The notes beneath the pieces are model-generated. The model was not told the DNA's origin. It searched no databases and saw only the letters and a list, made by a program, of their open reading frames with translations. Both the position numbers and the translations under genes were made by a program. Below, piece by piece: positions 17,933 to 25,597 of a stretch of DNA of 64,000 nt. Location of the stretch: NCBI GenBank assembly GCA_030949985.1, contig JAUZRX010000017.1, positions 163,782 through 227,781 of the forward strand, in the 5' to 3' direction. The stretch comes from Acidobacteriota bacterium. Its GTDB lineage: Bacteria; Acidobacteriota; Polarisedimenticolia; J045. Every line of letters starts with the position of its first letter. Positions within the stretch are counted from its first letter, which is position 1.

Positions 17933-20197
17933 TCACGACTTCCCCGCGGTGGCGGGCTTCTTCCTGCCCCGGCGGGAGTCTTCGGAGTAACCGTAGCGGT
18001 AATAGCGATACTGGTAGGGCACGTGGTCGGTTTCGACGGCGTTGAGCACGATGCCCAGCAGGTTGACCCGTCCCGTGTCCAGCTTTTCCTTGCCCAGCCG
18101 GCCGGCCTCGCGGGAAGTGAAGGCCGAGCGGATCACCAGCACCATCCCTTCCAGCTTGCGTCCGACCAGCAGGGGATCGACCACCGAGAGCACCGGGGGG
18201 GTGTCGAAGATCACGTGGTCGTAGGCGTCCCGCCCGCGCAGAGCCTCGACGAGCTGGGCGAAGCGTGTGGAGTCGAGCAACTCCGCCGGGTTGGGGGGGA
18301 TCGGGCCGGCGGGGAGCAGGCTGACCCGCTCGATGCCGGTGGTCTGGACCAGGCTTTCGATGTCGTCGTGTCCGGTCAGGTAGTGGCTCACGCCGCGGGA
18401 GGCGGTCACGTCGAGCACCTGGTGGCAGCGTGGGCGGCGCAGGTCCGCGTCGACCAGCAGGACGCGCTTGCCGAGCTGGGCCAGGGCGGTGGCGAGGTTG
18501 ATCGCCGTGGTGGTCTTGCCCTCGCTGGGTTGACAGGAGGTCACGCCGATGTCCCGCGGGGGATGGCCGGCGACGGCCAGCAGCAGCGCCGTGCGCAGCT
18601 CCCGGTAGGATTCGGCGATGGGGCTCATCGGCGCCCGGGCGGTGACCAGGGCCGGGTCCGTGGGGGCTCCGTCGGCACCCTCCTCGCCCTGGGCCTGCCG
18701 GGAACGGGTCTTGCCCCGCGAGCCGTAGGCCGGCACCAGGCCGAGCACCGACACGCCCAGCACGTTGCGCACGTCATCGGGGGTCTTGAGGGTGTTGTCG
18801 ATGTATTCGAGCAGAATCGCCGCGCCCACGCCGAGGAACAGGCCAAAGAGGAAGCCCAGGGCCACGTTCAGTCGCTTTTTGGGCTTGTAGATCGAGCGGG
18901 GCATGAAGGCCCGGTCGATCACCCGCACGTTGTGCGCCGTATCGCCGAGGCTGGCGGAGATGTCCATGTCGTTGAGCCGGGTCAGCAGGTCGTTGAGCGC
19001 TTGCCGCTTGTGCTCGGTCTGGGCCCGCAGCGTCTCGTATTCGGCGATCGCCTGCTGGAGATCCTGCACGCGCTCCTTGGCCGTGTTGAACAGGTTGGCC
19101 AGGCCCTGCTCGTGGCTCTTGGCGGCGCGAAGGTCCGCCCGCGCCGCATCCCGCACCCGGGCGGCGATGGCCAGGGTCTGCTCCTCGAGAGATTTCAGGG
19201 CCACGTCGAGCTGGGCTTTGATCTGCCGCACCTCGGGCAGCGCGGAGCCCTTGGTGGCCAGGGCCTCCTGGTAGTCGCCCTCGAGGCGGTTGATCTCGTT
19301 TTGCAGGTTCTGGATCGTGGCGTTGCGCCGCACCTCGGTGAGGGAGGCCGCTGGAGTCTTGAGGACCCGCTCGAGGGAGGCTTCCTTCTCTTTCACCAGC
19401 GCCTTGGCCTCGGTGTATTTCTGGCGCAGGTCGACCAGTTCCTCCATCGAGATGTCTTTTCCGCCGGCCTGGGCCACGATGCCCTTCTGCCGCGCGAAGT
19501 CCTCGAGGTTCTTCTCGAGTTCATGGACATCGTCCTTGAGCTTCTTGATCCTGCCGGCGAAGAACTCCTGGGAAGCCTGGGCGATTTCGAGTTTCTCGTT
19601 GAGGGTGAAGTCCTTGTAGGCGTCACAGATCGCGTTGGCCGCTTCGGCGGCGAACCGCGGGTCGGGGGAAACGAAGGAAATATCGACCAGGTGGCTGTCC
19701 CGCACGGGCTCCACCTCGAGCCCCCCGCGCAGGAACTCGATGAACGGCCGCATGTGCTCGTCGTCGACGGGTTCGATTTGCGGCGCAGGGGTGGAGATCA
19801 CCGCCAGGGCGCGCTTTTTGATCTCGCTGAGCTTGGCGATCAGGGGGTTTTCTTCCCGGTCACGCGCCATCACGTCGCGGTTTTCCAGGTCGAGCTTCTC
19901 CGCCGCGATCTGAAGGACGGCGTTGGAGGAGATGTACTGGTACTGGGTGTTGTAGAAGTTCTGGTAGTCGATCCAGCTCGGCTCCGCCGAGGTGAGGGTT
20001 TGTCGCACGATGCGCACGCCCTGTCGCTCGATGGAGATTCTCGCCGTGGCCCGGTAGATGGGCGTGGCGAGATAGCTCGAGACCGCCGCGGCGACGGTGG
20101 TCACCACCACGCAGGTGACGACGATCCAGCGACGGCGGACCAGGACCTGCCAGTAGTCGCGGAGATGGAACTCCTGCTGCTTCTTGTCATCGTTCAT
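17933..20197 (-). CDS. Wzc-like polysaccharide co-polymerase/tyrosine autokinase
   Basis: A 754-residue inner-membrane protein that controls chain length and export of polysaccharide. A Wzz domain starts near residue 10 with a transmembrane helix (about 25-45). Long coiled-coil periplasmic helices span about 200-420, and a second transmembrane helix (LGFLFGLFLGVGAAILLE) follows. The cytoplasmic BY-kinase has Walker A SEGKTTTAINLA (Lys561), Walker A' LLVDADLRRP and Walker B HVIFDTPP. The C-terminus has a tyrosine cluster, YQYRYYRYGY, the usual autophosphorylation sites. It sits between the Wza-like and polymerase genes with 30-50 base gaps, so co-transcription is likely. Confidence 0.93.
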   Translation of the reverse strand: MNDDKKQQEFHLRDYWQVLVRRRWIVVTCVVVTTVAAAVSSYLATPIYRATARISIERQGVRIVRQTLTSAEPSWIDYQNFYNTQYQYISSNAVLQIAAEKLDLENRDVMARDREENPLIAKLSEIKKRALAVISTPAPQIEPVDDEHMRPFIEFLRGGLEVEPVRDSHLVDISFVSPDPRFAAEAANAICDAYKDFTLNEKLEIAQASQEFFAGRIKKLKDDVHELEKNLEDFARQKGIVAQAGGKDISMEELVDLRQKYTEAKALVKEKEASLERVLKTPAASLTEVRRNATIQNLQNEINRLEGDYQEALATKGSALPEVRQIKAQLDVALKSLEEQTLAIAARVRDAARADLRAAKSHEQGLANLFNTAKERVQDLQQAIAEYETLRAQTEHKRQALNDLLTRLNDMDISASLGDTAHNVRVIDRAFMPRSIYKPKKRLNVALGFLFGLFLGVGAAILLEYIDNTLKTPDDVRNVLGVSVLGLVPAYGSRGKTRSRQAQGEEGADGAPTDPALVTARAPMSPIAESYRELRTALLLAVAGHPPRDIGVTSCQPSEGKTTTAINLATALAQLGKRVLLVDADLRRPRCHQVLDVTASRGVSHYLTGHDDIESLVQTTGIERVSLLPAGPIPPNPAELLDSTRFAQLVEALRGRDAYDHVIFDTPPVLSVVDPLLVGRKLEGMVLVIRSAFTSREAGRLGKEKLDTGRVNLLGIVLNAVETDHVPYQYRYYRYGYSEDSRRGRKKPATAGKS

Positions 20198-20245
20198 GGT
20201 TTTCCCTCTCCACGTGCTGTCCGATATCGTGCGGACGATTCCGGG

Positions 20246-21112
20246 CTAGAAGATCGACTCCGGAACGTAGACGATATCGTTTTTCTCCAGGACCATGTCG
20301 TCGGCCCGGCCTTTCTTGATCTTCTTAAGATTTAGCTTGAACATCCGCTTCGTGCCATCCTCCAGCCTGCGAATCACCGTCACCCGCCGCTCGTTGGCCC
20401 GGTCGGTGGTGCCGCCGGCGGCCGTGATCGCCTGCAGCAGGGTGATGGACTCGTCACTGGGGAACTCCTTGGCACCCGGCGTGCGGACCGCGCCGTTGAC
20501 GTAGATCCGCACCTGCTGAAGGTAGGGCACCATCACGATGTCCCCCGGATGGAGGAGAATATTGGTCAGGGGGTCGCCTTCGAACACCAGCCTCTCGGCG
20601 TCGATTTCGATCCGGTCCTCCCCTCCCGTGGCGAACGGGCGGAGGATGATGATCTTGTTGCCGGCCTGGTTCACCAGTCCTCCCGCCTCACCGATCATGT
20701 CCAGCAGGGTCTTTTGTCCGAGAATCGGGTAGGGGCCGGGATCCTTGACCGCGCCCTGGATGGTGATCTGCCGGGAGACCATCTTTTCGACGAAGACCGT
20801 CACCTGGGGCTCGCGGACCAGGTCACCCTCGCGCAGGAGGTCGCCGATGTGCTGCTCGGCTTCCTGGGGCGTCAGTCCGCCGATGGTGATCTTGCCCAGC
20901 AGGGGCAGGGAGATCGTCCCATCCTCGGCGACACGCACCTTGCGCGTCAGTTGCTGGAGTTCGAAGACTTGAATCTCCACCAGGTCGTAGGCTCCGATCA
21001 CGTAGTCGTACTTGGTCGAGTTGCTGCCCGGGGTGACGGGCGCCGAGTTCTGGGCCGGAGCGGCGCTGAACAGGAACAGGGCGAGCAGGGCAACGAGTCG
21101 GGTGTGACGCAT
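20246..21112 (-). CDS. Wza-like polysaccharide export protein
   Basis: A 288-residue exported protein with a signal peptide (LVALLALFLFSAAPAQ). A Poly_export domain at about residues 30-110 contains YDYVIGAYDLVEIQVF and ISLPLLGKITIGGLT. Two SLBB-type modules follow (ITIQGAVKDPGPYPI and IYVNGAVRTPGAKEF). It forms the periplasmic and outer-membrane channel for exopolysaccharide. The ATG at 21112 is chosen because GGGGAGG lies upstream; an ATG ten codons earlier has no ribosome site. No lipobox cysteine is seen, unlike E. coli Wza, so outer-membrane insertion may depend on the beta-barrel protein encoded 33 bases upstream. Confidence 0.9.
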   Translation of the reverse strand: MRHTRLVALLALFLFSAAPAQNSAPVTPGSNSTKYDYVIGAYDLVEIQVFELQQLTRKVRVAEDGTISLPLLGKITIGGLTPQEAEQHIGDLLREGDLVREPQVTVFVEKMVSRQITIQGAVKDPGPYPILGQKTLLDMIGEAGGLVNQAGNKIIILRPFATGGEDRIEIDAERLVFEGDPLTNILLHPGDIVMVPYLQQVRIYVNGAVRTPGAKEFPSDESITLLQAITAAGGTTDRANERRVTVIRRLEDGTKRMFKLNLKKIKKGRADDMVLEKNDIVYVPESIF

Positions 21113-21145
21113 GGTGAGAGACCTCCCCAATTCGGGTTTCATGGA

Positions 21146-22429
21146 TCAGAAGCGGTAAGTCGACGATGTCGAGAAGTAGGTCTGGTCGTCTTCGGCGAAG
21201 ATCACGTTGGAGCGTCGCTGCCGGCGTCCCACGCGGAGGCTGAAGTTGACCCCTCCAGGCAGGCGGACCAGCAGACCGGCGAAGACATCGGTGATCTCGT
21301 CGCGGCGGAATTCGCCGATCGGCGGCGTCAGGGTGTTTTTCTCGGGATAGTCCAGGTTGCGCACGCTGCCTCCGAGTTGCACGCCCCAGGTGCCGCCCAG
21401 GTAGCTCTCGAGCCGCAGGCCCTTGAGCGTCTCCCGGAAGTAGAGGTTGTTGTCGAACGTGGAGAAGCGAACGTTGCGCTCGAAGTCGGCGAGGAAACGG
21501 GTGGTGCCCGTGGGCCGATAGACGAGCTGCGTGTCGCTCACCGTGCCGTCGTAGGGTTTGTAGCCGAAGGCCGGGTCCTGGTTTTCGAGGCGCGACATGC
21601 CGAACTCGAACTTGCCCGAGAGAAAGGCGCTCGGTGCGAATTCGAGGCCGATGGTGCGGCGCTTTTCCTCCACGTCCCGGCCGAGGGTGTCGGAGATGAA
21701 GTCGTCCCGGCGCAGGGAGTAGGCCAGGAAGATCCGGGTGCGACCCCGAGGGCGCCAACCCCACTCCACGTCGAAGCGCTTGCGATCGCGGTTGAGCGCC
21801 GACTCGATGGAGAGTTCGATGGTGTTTGCGGAGCCCGGGGGGGCCACGCGGAAGCGGAAATCGGGGTCGTCGAAGCGCAGGCGCTCCACGCTGGCCGAGG
21901 CCGAGATGTCGGTGCGCGATCCGATGAACAGGCGGGCCTTCTCCTCGAGGGTGATTCGATCCAGCCGGGTCCGCTCGTCGATCTCGCTGTTGGGCCGGCC
22001 GAAAGAGGTCGTCCAGTGCCCGCGGGTGGTGAGCAACACCGGCCCCAGGAGCAGATCGAACTGGCCCTCGAAGTCGTTGCTGGTCTGGTTGAGGGTGGAA
22101 TGGTTGGCGTAGAGGTCGAGGATGAAGCGCTCCCGTACCGTCAATGCCATGCGCCGGCCGAAACGGATCTGGGCCCGCACGTCGGGACCCGTTCGGATGA
22201 ACCAGTCGGTTTCCTTGGGGACGCCGGAGGGGACGAGGTAGATGTTGCCGTCATAGCCGATGTTGTCGATGGTCCAGCCCGGATCCACCATGAAGGGGCC
22301 CCAGCGTCGGGCCTCGGTCAGCTCCGGGAAGGGAGCGTCGCGGGTCGGGGTCTGAGCCCCACACAAGCCGACGGCGAGGGCCAGCAGGCCCAGCACCGCC
22401 ACGATCCCCCTGCGGGCCGCAGATCCCAT
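21146..22429 (-). CDS. Outer-membrane beta-barrel protein of the polysaccharide locus (EpsL-like)
   Basis: A 427-residue protein with a signal peptide (VLGLLALAVGLCGAQ) and then alternating polar/aromatic beta strands through to a C-terminal Phe (STYRF), as expected for an outer-membrane barrel. The amphipathic strands resemble the BBP2/EpsL group often found with exopolysaccharide exporters. By position it is the first gene of the operon, followed by Wza-like, Wzc-like and polymerase genes. It could be the outer-membrane pore through which the polymer leaves. The family assignment is moderate because barrel sequences diverge quickly. Confidence 0.75.
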   Translation of the reverse strand: MGSAARRGIVAVLGLLALAVGLCGAQTPTRDAPFPELTEARRWGPFMVDPGWTIDNIGYDGNIYLVPSGVPKETDWFIRTGPDVRAQIRFGRRMALTVRERFILDLYANHSTLNQTSNDFEGQFDLLLGPVLLTTRGHWTTSFGRPNSEIDERTRLDRITLEEKARLFIGSRTDISASASVERLRFDDPDFRFRVAPPGSANTIELSIESALNRDRKRFDVEWGWRPRGRTRIFLAYSLRRDDFISDTLGRDVEEKRRTIGLEFAPSAFLSGKFEFGMSRLENQDPAFGYKPYDGTVSDTQLVYRPTGTTRFLADFERNVRFSTFDNNLYFRETLKGLRLESYLGGTWGVQLGGSVRNLDYPEKNTLTPPIGEFRRDEITDVFAGLLVRLPGGVNFSLRVGRRQRRSNVIFAEDDQTYFSTSSTYRF

Positions 22430-22539
22430 TCAATCCCTCCAGGCTCAAGCCTCAACAGCCACCAGCGGCGTAGTTTAGCCCCTCCCCGCGGTTTGGCCAC
22501 ACGGGGGCCGCCCGGCGAGAGGCTCCCGGGTCCCCCACG

Positions 22540-22572
22540 AAAAGACCCGCCGCGGGGCGCGGCGGGTCTTTT
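22540..22572. terminator. Bidirectional intrinsic terminator
   Basis: A near-perfect stem, AAAAGACCCGCCGC with its complement ending in GGGTCTTTT, about 14-15 pairs and a very short loop. It has A-run and T-run flanks in both directions. It ends the minus-strand gene at 22593-23135 and separates it from the polysaccharide operon, which starts at 22429. Confidence 0.88.
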
Positions 22573-22592
22573 CGGCATCCTGTCGGGGGGGA

Positions 22593-23135
22593 TCAGGGCT
22601 CGGACTGGCTCGGCGGCGGCAGATCTCTGCGGGTGGGATTGTCGCCGGTGACGTCGTCGGCGGCGACCGCGATGATGATCGCGGAGGCCAGCAGGGTGAC
22701 GGTCGCGCCGAGGGGCGTGGCGAGCCAGACCGCCGTCGCACCGGCCGCGGCGGGGGCCGTGCCGCTTTCACCCGGCCGCAGGGCCGGCAACGCCAAGGCT
22801 ACCTCTCCGGCGGCCGCCGTCGAGGCGCTGATCGGGGCGGCGGCCAGGGGGGAGCCGTGATCGTCGAAGAGGACCAGGGTGTAGTCTCCGTCCGGCAAGG
22901 CCCGGAAACGGAAACGGCCCCGGCGATCGGTGGTGGCGCGGGCCACGGCTTCCTTGGCGCCCTCGGGAATCGCCTGGACGAGAACGTCCGGCATGGGCGT
23001 ACGGAGGTCGGAGGCGAAGACCCGGCCCGCAAGGGGGTGGGTGGCGTCGCTGGGCTCGGCCAGGGTGAAGAGCGGACCCAAGGCGACCAGCCCGGCCAGC
23101 AGAACAGTCAGACTACGGCGGATGGGGATATTCAT
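22593..23135 (-). CDS. Secreted carboxypeptidase-regulatory-like protein with C-terminal membrane anchor (paralog 3)
   Basis: A 180-residue exported protein. It has a signal peptide (LTVLLAGLVALGPLFTLAE), a compact beta-sandwich domain (GRVFASDLRTPMPDVLVQA, then TTDRRGRFRFRALPDGDYTL), a linker, a hydrophobic helix (TVTLLASAIIIAVAA) and a polar tail rich in Pro and Ser. The order of parts matches the two proteins at the other end of the polysaccharide operon. GGGAGGA precedes the ATG. It is transcribed toward the operon but separated from it by a strong terminator, so it is its own unit. The function is unknown. Confidence 0.7.
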   Translation of the reverse strand: MNIPIRRSLTVLLAGLVALGPLFTLAEPSDATHPLAGRVFASDLRTPMPDVLVQAIPEGAKEAVARATTDRRGRFRFRALPDGDYTLVLFDDHGSPLAAAPISASTAAAGEVALALPALRPGESGTAPAAAGATAVWLATPLGATVTLLASAIIIAVAADDVTGDNPTRRDLPPPSQSEP

Positions 23136-23214
23136 GGAACGCTGATCCTCCCAGCAATCGCGCGGCCCACCTGCGGGCTGCGGCTGGAGCGGCTACCATC
23201 ACACGCGCCTCGTG

Positions 23215-23248
23215 GCGCTGGACACACAAGCGCGCTGGACACACAAGC
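23215..23248. repeat. Tandem 17-base direct repeat
   Basis: Two perfect adjacent copies of GCGCTGGACACACAAGC at 23215-23231 and 23232-23248, between the divergent secreted-protein gene and pyrE. This could be a recent slippage duplication or paired binding sites. A small hairpin, GAGCC-GATT-GGCTC, follows at 23256-23269. Confidence 0.85.
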
Positions 23249-23357
23249 CAAGATAGAGCCGATTGGCTCATAAATCCCGTCCGGCGGGTTTCGCGCCTCG
23301 CGCCACGGCGGAAACGATGATACACACTCGAACACCTTTGCAAAGGGCAGGGCAGTC

Positions 23358-23918
23358 ATGAATCGGCAAAAAATGCGGCAGCGCCTGGCAGAAGTTCTGC
23401 GCGAGCACTCCCTCGAGCGGGGGCACTTCGTGCTGGCCAGTGGCAGGACTTCCGACTACTACCTGGATTGTCGGCGGACGACTCTGCATCCGGAGGGGGC
23501 GCTGCTGGTCGGGCGACTGCTCTGGATGGAGATCTGCGGCCGGGGCTGGAAGGCCGCGGCCGTCGGGGGCCTGACCCTGGGCGCCGACCCGGTGGCGACC
23601 GCGGTGGCGATCGCCTCCCAACTCGAAGGCCGGGGAGTCGGCGCCTTCATCGTCCGCAAGCAGGCCAAGGCCCACGGCGCCCGGCGCCGCATCGAGGGGC
23701 AGCTGCCCGCCGCCGGTGGCGTGGTGCTGGTTGAGGACGTGGTCACCACCGGCGGCAGCACCCTCGATGCCGCCGCGTGCGTGCGGGAGGCCGGACTCGA
23801 GATCCTCGGCGCTCTGGCGGTCGTGGACCGGGAAGAGGGCGGCGCCGCAGCCCTGGCGGAGGCCAAGATCCCTTTCGGGGCTCTCTTCACGGCCCGGGAA
23901 CTCCTCGCCGGGGCCTGA
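23358..23918 (+). CDS. pyrE: Orotate phosphoribosyltransferase
   Basis: Pyrimidine biosynthesis enzyme (orotate + PRPP to OMP) of 186 residues, the normal size. The PRPP-binding signature VVLVEDVVTTGGSTL is at about residues 122-136. FVLASGRTSDYYLDCR near residue 24 is the orotate-site region, and FIVRKQAKAHG holds the catalytic-loop lysines. It starts with ATG after AGGGCAGGG. A 12-base palindrome, CCTTTGCAAAGG, lies just upstream at 23335-23346. It is not next to other pyr genes here. Confidence 0.95.
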   Translation: MNRQKMRQRLAEVLREHSLERGHFVLASGRTSDYYLDCRRTTLHPEGALLVGRLLWMEICGRGWKAAAVGGLTLGADPVATAVAIASQLEGRGVGAFIVRKQAKAHGARRRIEGQLPAAGGVVLVEDVVTTGGSTLDAAACVREAGLEILGALAVVDREEGGAAALAEAKIPFGALFTARELLAGA

Positions 23919-24028
23919 CGGCCCGCAGGTCCGAAGTGGCCGGACAGCCTGTCCGCTTGCCGGACTCCCGGGGCCGGCGAGGGTCACTGTCGTCTTTGTA
24001 AGTCATTGAACCAGGTGACCTTACCTGT

Positions 24029-24045
24029 TTGCACGGCTCTTGCAT
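24029..24045 (+). promoter_or_regulatory. Sigma-54-type (-24/-12) promoter
   Basis: TTGCAC (24029-24034), five bases, then TTGCA (24040-24044) fits the RpoN consensus TGGCAC-N5-TTGCA with a single mismatch at the first G. The start would be near 24055 and the next ATG is at 24083. A small dyad, CAGGT-N6-ACCTG (24012-24027), overlaps just upstream. It is predicted from sequence only, and activator sites are not identified. Confidence 0.55.
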
Positions 24046-24082
24046 ACCCTTTCGCCGCCAAGGAGAAAGGGAAGGAAGCCGA

Positions 24083-24499
24083 ATGTACAGAGAAAGCGCC
24101 CAGGAGAACCTCCTCGATGAACTGACCCGGCTCGTCGGACGTCCGACACCCGTGGTGCGAGAAGCCTTGACTCGCCTGCTCGACGTCCTGGGCCGGAACT
24201 TGGAAACCGCCCCTCTTCGCGCTCTGAGCCCCTATCCCATGACCGCCTGGCGGGCCCTGGCGCCCGCGGCCCCGGCGGCCGAGCAGAGCTGGACGGCGCT
24301 CGCTTCCGCCGGCCTGAGCGCCGAGGAGGTCTTCACCGCGATGGCGGTGATCGACGACCACGTGCGCCGCTACTACGGCAACGACGCCTGGAGTCGGGCC
24401 GGCGAGTGGAGTGCTCGCCTGGCCCAGAGGCATGGCCTGGACCTGGCCACGCCCCGCCCGGCGTCCCCCCTCGCTCGGGTCCGCGCCGCCCTCCTGTGA
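24083..24499 (+). CDS. Uncharacterised protein downstream of sigma-54 promoter
   Basis: A 138-residue, Ala- and Arg-rich, predicted helical cytoplasmic protein with no signal peptide or membrane segment. I do not recognise the family. Visible features are an N-terminal amphipathic part (ENLLDELTRLVG, then VREALTRLLDVLGRNL), a middle containing GLSAEEVFTAMAVIDDHVRRYYG, and a Pro-rich end. The ATG at 24083 is chosen because GGAAGGAAG precedes it. It is the first gene behind a good sigma-54-type promoter and is followed by another small unknown protein on the same strand, so the two may belong together. A GC hairpin with no T run lies right after the stop (24508-24527). Confidence 0.6.
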   Translation: MYRESAQENLLDELTRLVGRPTPVVREALTRLLDVLGRNLETAPLRALSPYPMTAWRALAPAAPAAEQSWTALASAGLSAEEVFTAMAVIDDHVRRYYGNDAWSRAGEWSARLAQRHGLDLATPRPASPLARVRAALL

Positions 24500-24610
24500 A
24501 ACGCGGGCCCTCCCCCGACCGGGAGGGGCGCTTCGAGCGGGGGGAGGCGGGAACGGCTGCGAGGCACTAGATTCCCGGCAGGAAGCAGCAGATCTCGCGG
24601 AGTTTGAGTT

Positions 24611-25018
24611 ATGGTCGAGTCCAACGTCGGATCCAGTCGATCCAGGGAACTCAGAAAGCACCTGGCCGAACGCTTCGACCTCGACGAGGCGACGGTCAGT
24701 GCCGCGCTGATGACCCTCGTCGGTGCCATTCACGAGCGCCTTCCCCACTCGGTGGAGGTCAGCCTGGTTTCCTGGATTCCCGAGACCTGGGGGTTTCTCC
24801 AGGAGGGAGGCCGGGAGCTGTTCGGCGCCTCCGTCCGCGGAGAAGAGGCCATCGAAGAGCGCCTGGTGGCCGCCGGGCTGCGGGCCGACCAGGCCGCGGC
24901 CTTCGTCGCCGAGTGGGTCGCTTTCCTCGAGCGGCGCTGCGGGCGGTCCCTGGCCGAGGCCCTGCGCCGTCGGGTCCCGGAACTGGCCCGATTCGAGGCG
25001 GGGGCCAGCGCCACCTGA
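24611..25018 (+). CDS. Uncharacterised small helical protein
   Basis: A 135-residue protein, predicted mostly helical and soluble. It starts with ATG after GGAG. The segment LRKHLAERFDLDEATVSAAL, followed by a LVGAIHERLP-type helix, loosely recalls the DUF2267/DUF2780 kind of small helical proteins, but the resemblance is too weak to assign. Cysteine is nearly absent (one, in ERRCGRS) and Glu/Arg content is high. It lies 111 bases after the sigma-54-linked gene and 138 bases before a membrane-anchored Coa1-like protein on the same strand. Confidence 0.6.
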   Translation: MVESNVGSSRSRELRKHLAERFDLDEATVSAALMTLVGAIHERLPHSVEVSLVSWIPETWGFLQEGGRELFGASVRGEEAIEERLVAAGLRADQAAAFVAEWVAFLERRCGRSLAEALRRRVPELARFEAGASAT

Positions 25019-25156
25019 ACCCCCCGGGGCCTTTCGTCCGGCTCCCCGAGCCGCTCACCGGGAACGCCCGGAGGCGTCGAGGGTGAGGAATCGCCTTTTC
25101 AGTGCCCTGTTTCCAGCGTAGTTTTGCCGCTGCGTGGCTGAGCGCAGGAGCGGGGC

Positions 25157-25591
25157 ATGACCCAGGCAGTGATCGAGCAGACCGAGGGCGTCGTCCGCCG
25201 CAGGCCGCATACCGGGATCTCCCGACTCTTCGTGTTGGCCTTCGTGGCGGCGTTTCTCTCCGTGGCGCTCTGTGGCGCCTTGTGGGCGGCAGGCGTGACT
25301 TCTCCGGGGGCTCTGCGGTTGAGGTTCAGCGAGCCCTACAGGCTCGCCACGGCCCTGGCCGGCCGGCATCCCCTCGTGATGCAACACCTGGGTGTCGTCG
25401 AGGGTTACGGGCCGCCCGGCGGTCAGCTCGATGGCGCCGGAGGATGGTGCGAGTTGCGGCTCTGGGTCCAGGGCTCCCGCGCCGATGGCCGGCTCGAGGT
25501 GCGGCTCGACCGGCGGGGCGGTCAGTGGTTCTGGGGTTGGGCCAACCTGCGGCTCGAAGACGGCCAGCTGATCACTCTCGATACCCCCTGA
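25157..25591 (+). CDS. Membrane-anchored Coa1-like protein
   Basis: A 144-residue protein with one N-terminal transmembrane helix (about residues 23-46, LFVLAFVAAFLSVALCGALW) and a periplasmic alpha/beta domain. The domain pattern (HPLVMQHLGVVEGYGPPGG, a polar strand WCELRLWVQGSRADGRLEV, and WFWGWANLRLEDGQLITL at the end) resembles the Coa1/Tim21-like fold seen in cytochrome oxidase assembly factor 1 and its many bacterial relatives. No oxidase genes are nearby, so a role in oxidase assembly is not supported here. The ATG follows CAGGAG. It is convergent with the hydrolase-like lipoprotein gene 6 bases away. Confidence 0.6.
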   Translation: MTQAVIEQTEGVVRRRPHTGISRLFVLAFVAAFLSVALCGALWAAGVTSPGALRLRFSEPYRLATALAGRHPLVMQHLGVVEGYGPPGGQLDGAGGWCELRLWVQGSRADGRLEVRLDRRGGQWFWGWANLRLEDGQLITLDTP

Positions 25592-25597
25592 CCCGTC

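Noticed and set aside
17558..22651. Long plus-strand open frames antisense to the polysaccharide genes
   Set aside because: The minus-strand genes carry unmistakable Wzc, Wza and polymerase motifs; the plus-strand translations are repetitive and featureless.
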